DNA from: Brucellaceae bacterium
Lineage (GTDB): Bacteria; Pseudomonadota; Alphaproteobacteria; Rhizobiales; Rhizobiaceae
Length of the DNA stretch: 64,000 nt
Direction: 5' to 3'
NCBI GenBank assembly: GCA_020637755.1
Contig: JACKJW010000007.1
Location: forward strand, 62,001 to 126,000
The position numbers were made by a program, and so were the translations under genes. The notes beneath the pieces are model-generated. The model was not told the origin of the DNA. It made no database searches and saw only the letters and a program-made list of their open reading frames with translations. Shown here piece after piece: positions 36,507-45,489 of this stretch (its first letter is position 1; each line of letters opens with the position of its first letter).

Positions 36507-36848
36507 ATGACCGTGGATACACAACAGATGGACGTTCAGGAGATCGGCAAATCTGCCGGCGAAGCCGCTGAATTTCTGGCCGTGATGGCGAATTCAAACC
36601 GGCTGATGATCCTCTGCAACCTCATGAACGGCGAAATGGCTGTCCAGCCGCTGGCCGATGCGGTTGGCATGACCCAGTCTGCGCTGTCGCAACAGCTGTC
36701 GAAGCTCAGGGCCCTGAAGCTCGTTTCGACACGCCGCGACGGGCGCACCATCTATTATTCCGTCGCCTCGGACAAGGTGGGACGCGTCCTCGACGCGCTC
36801 TACGACATCTACTGCGCGCCGAAAAAGGTTCCCGCCGCCGCGGAATGA
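36507..36848 (+). CDS. bigR: ArsR-family persulfide-responsive repressor BigR
   Basis: A 113-residue winged-helix repressor. The recognition helix region is QSALSQQLSKLRALKLVSTR and the wing is RDGRTIYYSVAS. Cys37 (LMILCNLM) and Cys103 (DIYCAPK) match the cysteine pair that forms a disulfide or polysulfide bridge in BigR and SqrR, releasing DNA. ATG 36507 was chosen because earlier frames run through the operator. It is divergent from the YeeE-blh-SQR genes it should control and is a paralog of the sox regulator at 46696. Confidence 0.92.
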   Translation: MTVDTQQMDVQEIGKSAGEAAEFLAVMANSNRLMILCNLMNGEMAVQPLADAVGMTQSALSQQLSKLRALKLVSTRRDGRTIYYSVASDKVGRVLDALYDIYCAPKKVPAAAE

Positions 36849-36902
36849 AAATCCCGCCCCGCTTGCCTGCGGGACGGGATGAGCATGGCGGCACCTGATC
36901 CG

Positions 36903-38054
36903 TCAGGCAGCCTGGAACAATCCACCCGCCCTGGCGAGTTTGCCAAGGTGATGATCCCCGTCGCCGAACAGGATGTTGATCATCGTCATCCGCTTGAAAT
37001 AGTGACCGATCGCCAGCTCCATCGTCATGCCCACGCCACCGTGAAGCTGGATGGCATTCTCGCCCGACAGTTTGCCGTTTCGCCCGATTTCCGCCTTGGC
37101 CGCTGAAATGGCGCGTCCGCGTTCCTGCGCATCGTCGCTGCTTGCCATCATCGTGGCATACATCGTGATGGAACGGCTTTGCTCGGTCGCGATGAACATG
37201 TCGGTGGCCGCGTGTTGCAGCACCTGGAACTTGCCGATCTCCACGCCGAACTGCTTGCGCGTTTTCAGGTAGTCGACCGTCGTCTCCTGCATCACGGCCA
37301 TGATGCCGACGGCTTCGGCGCAAAGCGCGGCAATCGCCTGGTCGGTCACCTTGGCGAGCAATGCAAAACCCTTGCCCGCCTCGCCGAACAGTGCATCGGC
37401 ACTGGCCTTCACATGGTCAAGCGTCACTTCCGCCGCACGGCTGCCGTCCTGCAGGTAATAGCCCCGGCGCGACAGGCCCTGCGCCCCGGCGTCCACCAGG
37501 AAGACCGAAATCCCGTCCTCGTCGGTCAGACCACCTGAAACGCGTGCGGTGACAAAGATCTTGTCCGCCGTGTCGCCGGAAAGGGCGAGGCTCTTGGCAC
37601 CGTTCAGCACCCAGCCGTCACCGTCGCGCTCGGCCGTCACGCCCACATGGGCAAGGTCGTAGCGGGCATGGCGTTCCGTATGGGCGAGCGCCAGTTTCAG
37701 CGATCCGTCCGCGATGGCCGGGATCAGTTCGGCCTTCTGGGCCGCCGATCCACCCTCGCGCACGAAACCGCCGCCGATGACGACGGTGGCCAGATAGGGC
37801 TCCAGTGCCAGCACCCGGCCCATGCTTTCCATCACCAGCATGATGTCTTGCGCGCCGCCGCCAAGCCCGCCGTCTTCTTCGGCGAAGGGCAGCATCAGCA
37901 GGCCCATCTCCGCATAGCGGTTCCACATGGCTGTGCTGAATCCTTCCGGCTCCTTCATGTGGGCCATGCGTTTCTCGAAGGCGTACTCGTTGGCAAGCAT
38001 GCGGTCGAGACCGTCTTTGAGCATTGACTGCTCTTCAGTCAGGTCGAAATCCAT
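36903..38054 (-). CDS. Acyl-CoA dehydrogenase, PimD-like
   Basis: A 383-residue flavin acyl-CoA dehydrogenase (MDFDLTEEQSMLKDGLDRML at the N-terminus, IQLHGGVGMTMELAIGHYFK near the end). It is the final gene of a five-gene leftward operon and follows a second acyl-CoA dehydrogenase by 20 bp. The order ligase-thiolase-large dehydrogenase-small dehydrogenase mirrors pimABCD of Rhodopseudomonas palustris, where PimC and PimD form one two-subunit enzyme. The usual substrate would be a dicarboxylyl- or medium-chain acyl-CoA. Specificity is inferred. Confidence 0.85.
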   Translation of the reverse strand: MDFDLTEEQSMLKDGLDRMLANEYAFEKRMAHMKEPEGFSTAMWNRYAEMGLLMLPFAEEDGGLGGGAQDIMLVMESMGRVLALEPYLATVVIGGGFVREGGSAAQKAELIPAIADGSLKLALAHTERHARYDLAHVGVTAERDGDGWVLNGAKSLALSGDTADKIFVTARVSGGLTDEDGISVFLVDAGAQGLSRRGYYLQDGSRAAEVTLDHVKASADALFGEAGKGFALLAKVTDQAIAALCAEAVGIMAVMQETTVDYLKTRKQFGVEIGKFQVLQHAATDMFIATEQSRSITMYATMMASSDDAQERGRAISAAKAEIGRNGKLSGENAIQLHGGVGMTMELAIGHYFKRMTMINILFGDGDHHLGKLARAGGLFQAA

Positions 38055-38074
38055 CGTTCAAAATCCCTTCGTTC

Positions 38075-39277
38075 TCAAAGCCCCAACACCGCCTTGGCGA
38101 TGATGTTCTTCTGGATCTCGTTGGACCCGCCATAGATGGAGACCTTGCGGTAGTTGAAATAATGTGGCGCGGCGGGAGCGGCATAGTCCGGCCCCACCGG
38201 CGGCTCGTTCCACCCGTCGCCCGTGTCGTGCTGGAAAGGCATGGCGTAAGGCCCCATGACCTCCATCAGCAGGTGGGTCGTCGCCTGCTGGATCTGCGAT
38301 CCCTTGATTTTCAGGATCGACGAGGCCGGGTCCGGTTTGCCGGTATTGCCGCGCTTGGCATCGGCCGCGACCACGCGAAGCTGTGTCATTTCCAGCGCCT
38401 TGAGATCAATCTCTACGGCGACCAGCTTTTCTAGGAAACGCGGCTCCTCGATCAGCGGCCGGCCGCCCGACATTTCCTTGGAGGCCAGCTCCCGGATGCG
38501 GGCAATGCGCTGCTTGGAGGCGCCGATGCGCGCGATGTTTGTACGCTCGTTGCCGAGCAGGAACTTGGCATAGTCCCAGCCCTTGTTCTCCTCGCCGACG
38601 AGGTTTTCGACCGGCACCTTCACATCGGTGAAGAACACCTCGTTGATCTCGCGGCCGCCGTCGATGGTGACGATCGGGCGAACCTCGATGCCGGGCGTAT
38701 TCATGTCGATCAGCAGGAAGGAGATGCCTTCCTGCTTCTTGGCTGCCGGGTCGGTGCGCACGAGACAGAAGATCAGGTTGGCGTGCTGGGCCAGCGTCGT
38801 CCAGGTCTTCTGCCCGTTGACGATGAAATGGTCACCCTCGCGCACCGCCTTCGTCTTCAGCGAGGCAAGGTCCGAGCCGGCACCCGGCTCGGAGAAGCCC
38901 TGGCACCACCAGTCATCGAGATTGGCGATGCGCGGAAGGTACCTCTGTTTCTGCTCCTGGCTGGCGAAGGTGTAGATCACCGGGCCGACCATGTTGACGC
39001 CAAAGGCAAGCGGCGCGGGGCAGGGGAATTTCTGCAGTTCTTCCAGGAAGATGTACTGCTTCATCGGGTCCCAGCCGGTGCCGCCCCACTCCACCGGCCA
39101 ATGCGGAACCGCCCAGCCCTTGTCATTCAGGATGCGCGTCCAGCGGGTCAGGTCATCCTTGTCGGGATAGTCCCCGTCCAGCATTTTCTCATGGATGTCC
39201 TTGGGCAGGTTCTCTTCAAAGAACTGCCGGACTTCCTCGCGGAAGGCATTTTCCTCATCCGTAAAGCGAAGGTCCAT
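38075..39277 (-). CDS. Acyl-CoA dehydrogenase, PimC-like
   Basis: A 400-residue acyl-CoA dehydrogenase with WCQGFSEPGAGSDLASLKT (FAD/substrate loop), GQKTWTTLAQHANL and the C-terminal YGGSNEIQKNIIAKAVLGL. It is likely the larger partner of the downstream dehydrogenase. It starts 13 bp after the thiolase stop, with no promoter-sized gap, so the operon is continuous. Function in the first oxidation step of the beta-oxidation cycle is well supported at family level. Confidence 0.88.
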   Translation of the reverse strand: MDLRFTDEENAFREEVRQFFEENLPKDIHEKMLDGDYPDKDDLTRWTRILNDKGWAVPHWPVEWGGTGWDPMKQYIFLEELQKFPCPAPLAFGVNMVGPVIYTFASQEQKQRYLPRIANLDDWWCQGFSEPGAGSDLASLKTKAVREGDHFIVNGQKTWTTLAQHANLIFCLVRTDPAAKKQEGISFLLIDMNTPGIEVRPIVTIDGGREINEVFFTDVKVPVENLVGEENKGWDYAKFLLGNERTNIARIGASKQRIARIRELASKEMSGGRPLIEEPRFLEKLVAVEIDLKALEMTQLRVVAADAKRGNTGKPDPASSILKIKGSQIQQATTHLLMEVMGPYAMPFQHDTGDGWNEPPVGPDYAAPAAPHYFNYRKVSIYGGSNEIQKNIIAKAVLGL

Positions 39278-39289
39278 AGCCCTGTCTCC

Positions 39290-40471
39290 TCAGACAATCT
39301 CGAACAGGCCGGCAGCACCCATGCCGCCGCCCACGCACATGGTCACTACGGCATATTTCACGCCGCGCCGCTTGCCCTCGATCAGCGCATGGCCGGAAAG
39401 GCGTGAGCCGCTCATGCCATAGGGATGGCCGACCGAGATCGCGCCGCCACTGACGTTCAGCTTGGCCGGGTCGATGCCAAGCTTGTCGCGGCAATAGATC
39501 ACCTGCACGGCAAAGGCCTCGTTCAGCTCCCAAAGGCCGATATCATCCACGCTGAGGCCATGGCGCTGAAGCAGGCGCGGCACGGCGAAAACCGGCCCGA
39601 TGCCCATTTCGTCCGGCTCGCAGCCCGCCACGTTGAAGCCGCGCAGGATGCCCAGCGGCTCAAGGTTCTTTTGCTCGGCATATTTCGACGACACCATCAC
39701 ATTGGCCGAAGCTCCGTCGGAAAGCTGGGAAGCATTGCCGGCGGTCACGGTGCCACCCTCATAGACCGGTTTCAGGCTGGCCAGGCCCTCGGCATTCGTC
39801 TCCGGGCGCGGACCCTCGTCATGGGAAATGGTCACTTCGGAATGGCTCACTTCCTTGGTGGCCTTGTCGACGACGGCCATTGTCGCGGTGATCGGCGCGA
39901 TTTCCTTGTCGAAGCGCCCGGCTTCGCGCGCGGCTGCCGTGCGCCGCTGGCTCTCCAGCCCGTATTCGTCCATCTGTTCGCGCGTGATGCCGTAGCGCTT
40001 GGCGACGTTTTCCGCCGTATCGATCATCGGCAGGTAGACCTCCGGCTTCACCGCCATCAGGCTCTGGTCCATCAGCATGTAGGTGTTGCGCTTGTCGTTC
40101 TGGACAAGCGAGATCGATTCCAGCCCACCGGCAATGCCCGCCTGAACGCCGTCATTGCGGATGGCATTGGCCAGCAGCGCCATGGATTGCAGGCCCGACG
40201 AGCACTGCCGGTCGATGGTGGTTCCCGCGGCCGAAACGGGCAGGCCGGCGGTCAGCAGGGCGCGGCGCGCAACGTTCAGGCCTGTCGCGCCTTCCTGCAT
40301 GGCGCACCCCATGATCACGTCCTCGATCTCGCCGCCCTCCAGGCCGGAACGTGACAGGGCGTGCTTGATCGCGTGGCCGCCGAGCGTTGCGCCAGACGTG
40401 TTGTTGAGACCCCCGCGATAGGCCTTGCCGATCGGCGTGCGGGCTGTGGATACGATGACGGCATCAACCAT
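39290..40471 (-). CDS. Acetyl-CoA C-acyltransferase (thiolase), PimB-like
   Basis: A 393-residue thiolase that cleaves 3-ketoacyl-CoA with CoA. The nucleophilic Cys lies in DRQCSSGLQSM, the catalytic His in VGHPYGMSGSRL and the second Cys in TMCVGGGMGAAG. ATG 40471 (MVDAVIVSTARTP) has a GGGAGA upstream; the open frame to 40492 would overlap the ligase stop by ATGA but has no RBS. Confidence 0.93.
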   Translation of the reverse strand: MVDAVIVSTARTPIGKAYRGGLNNTSGATLGGHAIKHALSRSGLEGGEIEDVIMGCAMQEGATGLNVARRALLTAGLPVSAAGTTIDRQCSSGLQSMALLANAIRNDGVQAGIAGGLESISLVQNDKRNTYMLMDQSLMAVKPEVYLPMIDTAENVAKRYGITREQMDEYGLESQRRTAAAREAGRFDKEIAPITATMAVVDKATKEVSHSEVTISHDEGPRPETNAEGLASLKPVYEGGTVTAGNASQLSDGASANVMVSSKYAEQKNLEPLGILRGFNVAGCEPDEMGIGPVFAVPRLLQRHGLSVDDIGLWELNEAFAVQVIYCRDKLGIDPAKLNVSGGAISVGHPYGMSGSRLSGHALIEGKRRGVKYAVVTMCVGGGMGAAGLFEIV

Positions 40472-40488
40472 GGGTCTGTTCTCCCTGT

Positions 40489-42174
40489 TCATGGATTTGC
40501 GGCTGCGGCCAAGGCGCGCTCCGCCTCTTCGCGTTTGAGTTCGATCTTGGACAACTTGCCGACCGGCGTGCGCGGCAGGGCATCGCGGATTTCAAGGGCG
40601 CGCGGCATTTCGTGCTTTCCCAGCCGGCCGGCGAGATGCGCCTGCAAGGCTTCCAGCGTCAGCGGGTCCGCGCCAGCGCTGAGCTTGAGGAAGGCCTTGG
40701 CACTTTCCCCGCGATAGGTATCCGGCACGCCGATGACGAGACATTCCTCCACATCCGGATGGGTGTAGATCGCCTGCTCGATCATCTGCGGATAGACGTT
40801 GAAACCGCCCGACAGGATCATGTCCTTCTTGCGGTCGACGATGGTGAAAAAGCCGTCTGCGTCCATGAAGCCGATGTCACCGGTCAAAAACCAGCCGTCC
40901 GCGAAGCTGGCCGCTGTCTCTTCCGGCCGGTTCCAGTAGCCGGATGTCACGTTGGCACCACGGATCGCCAATTCGCCTGTCTCCCCCTGCTCCAGCTCCA
41001 CCGCGGGATCATTGAGCGAAACCACGCGCAGCACAATGCCGGGAAGCGGGATTCCGATGGTTCCGGCCTTTTCCGGCCAGCCCTTCGGCAGGTTGGTTCC
41101 CGCCGGTGACGTTTCGCTCATGCCCCAGCCGCCGAGCAGTTCCAGCCCGGTCTTGTCGCGGAAGCGGCGTGCCACCTCCACAGGCATCGGGGCGCCGCCC
41201 GATGCCGTCAGCGTCAGGGTGGAAAGGTCGCGCCGCTCGAAGCCGGGCTGCTGGGTGATGGCGATCCACATGGTGGGCACACCCGGCAGCACATTGGACC
41301 CGGCCTCGATCTCGTCCAGCGCCGAGGCCGGATCGAACCGCAGGCGCAACTGGCAGAGGTTCCCGGCTTTCAGCGAGCGCAGCAGTACCGCCGACAGTCC
41401 GTAGATGTGGAAGAGCGGCAGATAGACCAGCACCTTTTCCGGTTCCGGCCGGGTCAGGCCCCAATGGTCGTACCAGGCGGTGTAGGAAGAGACCGCCGCC
41501 GAGAGATTGCCATGGGTCAGCATGGCGGCCTTGGGAAGGCCCGTCGTGCCGCCGGTATATTGCAGCAGCGCCAGGTCGTCCGCCATCACGGGCACCGGGT
41601 GCGAGACTTCCGCGCCGCGTACGAAATCGGACCAGCAGGTGACGGCGGGGCCTTCGGGCATCGGGCCGGTCTCCGCCCAGTCGCCGAAGGCCTCATCCTC
41701 GAAAACGATCACGCGGTCCGCGTGGCCAGCCGCGGCCAGCCGGGCGGCACCCTCCGCGAGCGCGGCCACGTTGGTCGTCACCAGCATTCGTGCGCCGCTG
41801 TCGGCAAGCTTGTGAGCGAGAATGGCCGGTGCATCCAGCGGCGACAGATGTACGACCACGGCGCCGGCCTTGAGGGCGCCGAAAAACGCAACCGGATGGG
41901 CTGGTGTGTTGGGAAGCAGCAGGGCAACCCGGTCGCCCCTGCCGATCCCGGCGCGGTGGAACGCTGCGGCTGCCGCATCCGCAAGCGCCCCAAGTTCGCC
42001 ATAGGAGATGGTTCGGCCGCGATGCTCCAGCGCCGGCCGGTCCGGCCACTGCCTCGCCCCCTCCTCAACAATGGATGGCACGGCATAGGTTTCCATGGCG
42101 TCCGGGAAAGTCCACCCGTCGCCATAGGCCTTTGCCCAGGGCCATCCACCTGCAGGAGGGGAAGGGAGCGTCAC
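40489..42174 (-). CDS. Medium/long-chain acyl-CoA ligase, PimA-like
   Basis: A 561-residue adenylate-forming enzyme that activates a carboxylic acid with ATP and CoA. The AMP-binding signature YTGGTTGLPKAAMLTHGN is intact, GWGMSETSPAG matches motif A5, and PVGKLSKIELK near the C-terminus holds the catalytic Lys. It overlaps the end of the upstream bifunctional gene by ATGA (42171-42174). In R. palustris the matching gene activates pimelate and other dicarboxylates; here the substrate is open. Confidence 0.9.
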   Translation of the reverse strand: MTLPSPPAGGWPWAKAYGDGWTFPDAMETYAVPSIVEEGARQWPDRPALEHRGRTISYGELGALADAAAAAFHRAGIGRGDRVALLLPNTPAHPVAFFGALKAGAVVVHLSPLDAPAILAHKLADSGARMLVTTNVAALAEGAARLAAAGHADRVIVFEDEAFGDWAETGPMPEGPAVTCWSDFVRGAEVSHPVPVMADDLALLQYTGGTTGLPKAAMLTHGNLSAAVSSYTAWYDHWGLTRPEPEKVLVYLPLFHIYGLSAVLLRSLKAGNLCQLRLRFDPASALDEIEAGSNVLPGVPTMWIAITQQPGFERRDLSTLTLTASGGAPMPVEVARRFRDKTGLELLGGWGMSETSPAGTNLPKGWPEKAGTIGIPLPGIVLRVVSLNDPAVELEQGETGELAIRGANVTSGYWNRPEETAASFADGWFLTGDIGFMDADGFFTIVDRKKDMILSGGFNVYPQMIEQAIYTHPDVEECLVIGVPDTYRGESAKAFLKLSAGADPLTLEALQAHLAGRLGKHEMPRALEIRDALPRTPVGKLSKIELKREEAERALAAAANP

Positions 42175-44258
42175 TTGCCTGCCTGGAAGTCCGCGAAGGT
42201 CTTGCCTTCGGCGGCCAGCCGCTTGAGCAGGGCAGACGGCTTGAACACATCCGCGCCGGTCTTGCCGTGCCAGTATTCAAGACGGTCCACGATCTTGGCC
42301 AGGCCTTCGCCGTCGGCCCAATGCATCGGGCCACCCTTGCCGACCGGGAAGCCGTACCCGTAGATCCAGACAACATCGACATCGGAAGGCCGTTCCGAAA
42401 TTCCCTCTTCAAGGATTTTCGCGCCCTCGTTGATCATCGGGTAGAGCGTCCGCTCGGTAATCTCCTCTGCCGAGATGTCGCGCCGGTTCACACCCTTTTC
42501 GCCTGCCACCTTGAGGATCAGGTCCTCGATCCAGGGATCGGCAATCGGCGTGCGGCCGTCCTCGTAGCGGTAATAGCCGGCACCGGTCTTCTGGCCGAAG
42601 CGCCCCGCCTCGCAGATCGGATCGGCGATGGAGGCGGTCAGGCCGAGCGACTTGCGCGTCCGCCAGCCGATGTCGTTTCCGGCCAGGTCCGACATCTGGA
42701 ACGGCCCCATCGGCCAGCCGAAGTCACGGAAGGCCTTGTCTACCGTTTCGGGCAATGCGCCTTCCAGCAGGAGCGACTCGGCTTGCTGCGAACGCGACGC
42801 CAGCATGCGGTTGCCGACAAAGCCGTGGCAGACGCCGACAACGACGGGCACCTTCTTGGCCTTCTTGCCGACGGCCATGGCCGTGGCCAGTACATCGGGG
42901 GCCGTTGCCTTGCCACGCACGATTTCCAGGAGCTTCATCACATTGGCAGGCGAGAAGAAATGCATGCCGAGCACGTCGTGCGGACGGCTGGTGAAGGATG
43001 CGATCCTGTCCACGTCGAGATAGGAGGTGTTGGAGGCCAGAATTGCGCCCGGCTTGGCAATCTGATCGAGCTTCTTGAACACCTGTTCCTTGACGCCGAT
43101 TTCCTCGAACACCGCCTCGATGATGATGTCGCAATCGGCCAGATCGTCATAGGAGGTCGTCGGCGTGAACAGCGCCATGCGCTTGTCGACATCCTCCGCC
43201 TTCATCGACCCGCGCTGGGCGGAGATTTCGTAATTCTTGCGGATGCGCGCCAGGCCGTTCTTCAACGGTTCTTCCGACATTTCGAGCAGCGTCACCGGAA
43301 TGCCGCCATTGACCAGCGACATGGCGATGCCGCCGCCCATCGTGCCCGCCCCGATCACCCCGGCCCGCTTCACTTCGCGTGGCGCCACGTCCTTCGTGAT
43401 CCCCTTGACCTTGCCAGCCTCGCGTTCGGCAAAGAAGAGATGGCGCTGCGCCTTCGACTGGTCGCTGGCAAGGGCAGCAAGGAACAGACGCAGTTCCTCG
43501 GCATAGGCCTCGTCAAACGGCATGGTCAGCGCATTGCGCACGGCTTTGGCGCAGAGATGCGGCGCTTCCAGTCCCTTGGCCTTGGCGGTCACCTGTTTGA
43601 CGAGCGCGTCGAACCCGGCGAGGTCCGCCCGCGCGGCCTCCATCTTGCCTTCGCGGTTGCGCGGCAGCACCGGTGTTTCGCTCGCAGTGATCCTGTCACG
43701 CAGGAAGGCGGCGGCACCGGCGACGAGATCGCCTTCGATGATGGCGTCCACCAGTCCGTCGGCCAGGCATTCCTTCGCTGGCATGAAGCGGCCCGACACG
43801 ATGGCGGCAACCGCCTTTTCCGGCCCGATCATGCGCGGCAGGCGGACCGTGCCGCCAGCACCGGGCAGCAGGCCGAGTTTCACTTCGGGCAATCCGCACA
43901 GCGTCTTCGGGTCCGCGACGCGATAGTGGCAGCCGAGCGACAATTCCAGCCCGCCGCCGAGTGCCGTTCCGTGCAGGGCGGCAACCGTCGGCTTGGTGAT
44001 GCTTTCCAGCGTGGCGATCAGGTCCAGCAGGTTCGGGCGCTTCGGCGGCCCGCCGAATTCGGTGATGTCGGCTCCTGCGACAAAGGTGCGGCCCGCGCAG
44101 GCAAGCACGATGCCCTCCACTGTTCCGTCATCACGCAGCTGTTGCAGCGCGGCATCCAGCGGCGCGCGCATGGCAAAGCTCAGCGCATTGACCGGCGGAT
44201 TGTCGATGGTGACGATGGCAATCCCGCCGTCACGGGTGACGGTGACAATATCGGACAT
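42171..44258 (-). CDS. Bifunctional enoyl-CoA hydratase / 3-hydroxyacyl-CoA dehydrogenase, PimF-like
   Basis: A 695-residue multifunctional beta-oxidation enzyme. The N-terminal crotonase domain (to about 190) contains FVAGADITEFGGPP and HGTALGGGLELSLGCHYR, the oxyanion-hole region. From about 295 the NAD-binding domain GVIGAGTMGGGIAMSLVNGG starts the dehydrogenase, and the C-terminal domain ends in FADFQAGK. ATG 44258 (MSDIVTVTRDGG) was chosen; the upstream extension runs through the palindromic operator. It is the first gene of the operon. Confidence 0.93.
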   Translation of the reverse strand: MSDIVTVTRDGGIAIVTIDNPPVNALSFAMRAPLDAALQQLRDDGTVEGIVLACAGRTFVAGADITEFGGPPKRPNLLDLIATLESITKPTVAALHGTALGGGLELSLGCHYRVADPKTLCGLPEVKLGLLPGAGGTVRLPRMIGPEKAVAAIVSGRFMPAKECLADGLVDAIIEGDLVAGAAAFLRDRITASETPVLPRNREGKMEAARADLAGFDALVKQVTAKAKGLEAPHLCAKAVRNALTMPFDEAYAEELRLFLAALASDQSKAQRHLFFAEREAGKVKGITKDVAPREVKRAGVIGAGTMGGGIAMSLVNGGIPVTLLEMSEEPLKNGLARIRKNYEISAQRGSMKAEDVDKRMALFTPTTSYDDLADCDIIIEAVFEEIGVKEQVFKKLDQIAKPGAILASNTSYLDVDRIASFTSRPHDVLGMHFFSPANVMKLLEIVRGKATAPDVLATAMAVGKKAKKVPVVVGVCHGFVGNRMLASRSQQAESLLLEGALPETVDKAFRDFGWPMGPFQMSDLAGNDIGWRTRKSLGLTASIADPICEAGRFGQKTGAGYYRYEDGRTPIADPWIEDLILKVAGEKGVNRRDISAEEITERTLYPMINEGAKILEEGISERPSDVDVVWIYGYGFPVGKGGPMHWADGEGLAKIVDRLEYWHGKTGADVFKPSALLKRLAAEGKTFADFQAGK

Positions 44259-44370
44259 GAAGCCTCCCTCGCGCTTTTCCGAATCGGCCCGGTGGCCGGG
44301 CATGGCAAAACGGCCCAGTCTGCGGCGGGTCTCCCCGCATTGTTCCGGCCCGCTTCTCCTCCCAAGGAGG

Positions 44371-44390
44371 AACATACTACCGAGTATGTT
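44371..44390. promoter_or_regulatory. Perfect 20-bp palindromic operator upstream of the pimF-like gene
   Basis: AACATACT (44371-44378) and AGTATGTT (44383-44390) flank ACCG, 113 bp before the start codon. The form matches TetR-family sites that control acyl-CoA operons. The repressor gene is not in the window. Confidence 0.6.
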
Positions 44391-44532
44391 GGAACCGCCC
44401 GGCACTGTCAATCAGCCCCGCCGGGATTCTTCATGACCGCTTTGCATGCCGCGCATCAGACAAATTCAGAAGATTGAATGTTTCTGGGCTCCATGCTTTC
44501 ATGGCCGCAACAAGCAGGAACCGGAGGACACC

Positions 44533-45489
44533 ATGAAAGCCCGCGACAAGGCCATAGCCGATCAGTTGCACCTGAGCCGCCGCCAGCTTCTGGCGCTGGG
44601 AGCAGGTGGGATGGCGGCGCTCGCGCTTGCGCTTCGGCCCGGCCCGGCCCGTGCGCTCGGTACCACGAAGCTTGGCGAGGCGGATGTGACCATCGTGTCC
44701 GACGGCCACCTGACACTGCCGCTCGCCTTCCTTGCCCCGGACGTCCCCAGGCAGGAGCTGGATGCGCTGCTCACGCAAAATGGCCTGCCGACTGATGCGC
44801 TGAAGCCGGATTGCAACATCACCTTCTTCAAATCGGGCGACCGGCTGGTCGCGTTCGATGTCGGGTCGGGACCGAATTTCATGCCGACCGCCGGTGAATT
44901 GGTTGCCAACATGGAAGAGGCGGGGATCGATCCCGGTGCCGTTACCGATGTCGTCTTCACCCATGCCCATCCAGACCATCTCTGGGGGCTGGTGGATGAT
45001 CTGGATGAGCTGGTCTTTCCCGAGGCCAGCTATCACATCGGGCAGGCCGAATGGGATTTCTGGCGTGCGGATGACACGCTGGCCAAGATGGCCGATGAGC
45101 GCAAGACCTTTGTGGTTGGCGCACAGTCGCGTCTGGCCGTGCTGGAGGACCGAATCAATTTCATCAAGCCGGGCCAGGAAGTCGTGCCGGGCGTCGAGGC
45201 CGTTGATACGGCGGGCCATACGCCAGGGCACCTGTCCTACATGCTCCATGCCGGTTCGGACTCCATGCTGGTCATCGGCGATGCCATCTCCAACCACGTC
45301 CTGTCTTTCATGAAGCCGGAATGGCCTTCGGGTTCCGATCAGGATCCGGCAAAGGGGATCGAGACGCGCAAGGCGCTGCTCGACCGGCTGGCGGCCGACA
45401 GGTCGCGGATCATTGGCTATCACCTGCCGCATCCGGGCGAGGGGAGGGTCGAGCGCGATGGCACTGCCTACCGCTTCGCGGCCGGCTGA
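44533..45489 (+). CDS. Tat-exported metallo-beta-lactamase-fold hydrolase, SoxH-like
   Basis: A 318-residue periplasmic MBL-fold protein. The N-terminus has a twin-arginine motif (SRRQLLALGAGG) before a hydrophobic stretch. The full zinc motif THAHPDHLWG lies near residue 143 and DTAGHTPGHLSYML near 228. ATG 44533 follows GGAGG with 5-base spacing. SoxH of Paracoccus is a periplasmic zinc hydrolase at the sox locus, and here the gene sits convergent to soxT, so SoxH is a fair but unproven match. Quinoprotein-linked hydrolases are an alternative. Confidence 0.75.
   Translation: MKARDKAIADQLHLSRRQLLALGAGGMAALALALRPGPARALGTTKLGEADVTIVSDGHLTLPLAFLAPDVPRQELDALLTQNGLPTDALKPDCNITFFKSGDRLVAFDVGSGPNFMPTAGELVANMEEAGIDPGAVTDVVFTHAHPDHLWGLVDDLDELVFPEASYHIGQAEWDFWRADDTLAKMADERKTFVVGAQSRLAVLEDRINFIKPGQEVVPGVEAVDTAGHTPGHLSYMLHAGSDSMLVIGDAISNHVLSFMKPEWPSGSDQDPAKGIETRKALLDRLAADRSRIIGYHLPHPGEGRVERDGTAYRFAAG

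Noticed and set aside
41904..44477. 857-codon open frame antisense to the pimA- and pimF-like genes
   Set aside because: It mirrors the codon bias of the two real genes and its translation is rich in Arg, Gly and His with no recognisable domain.
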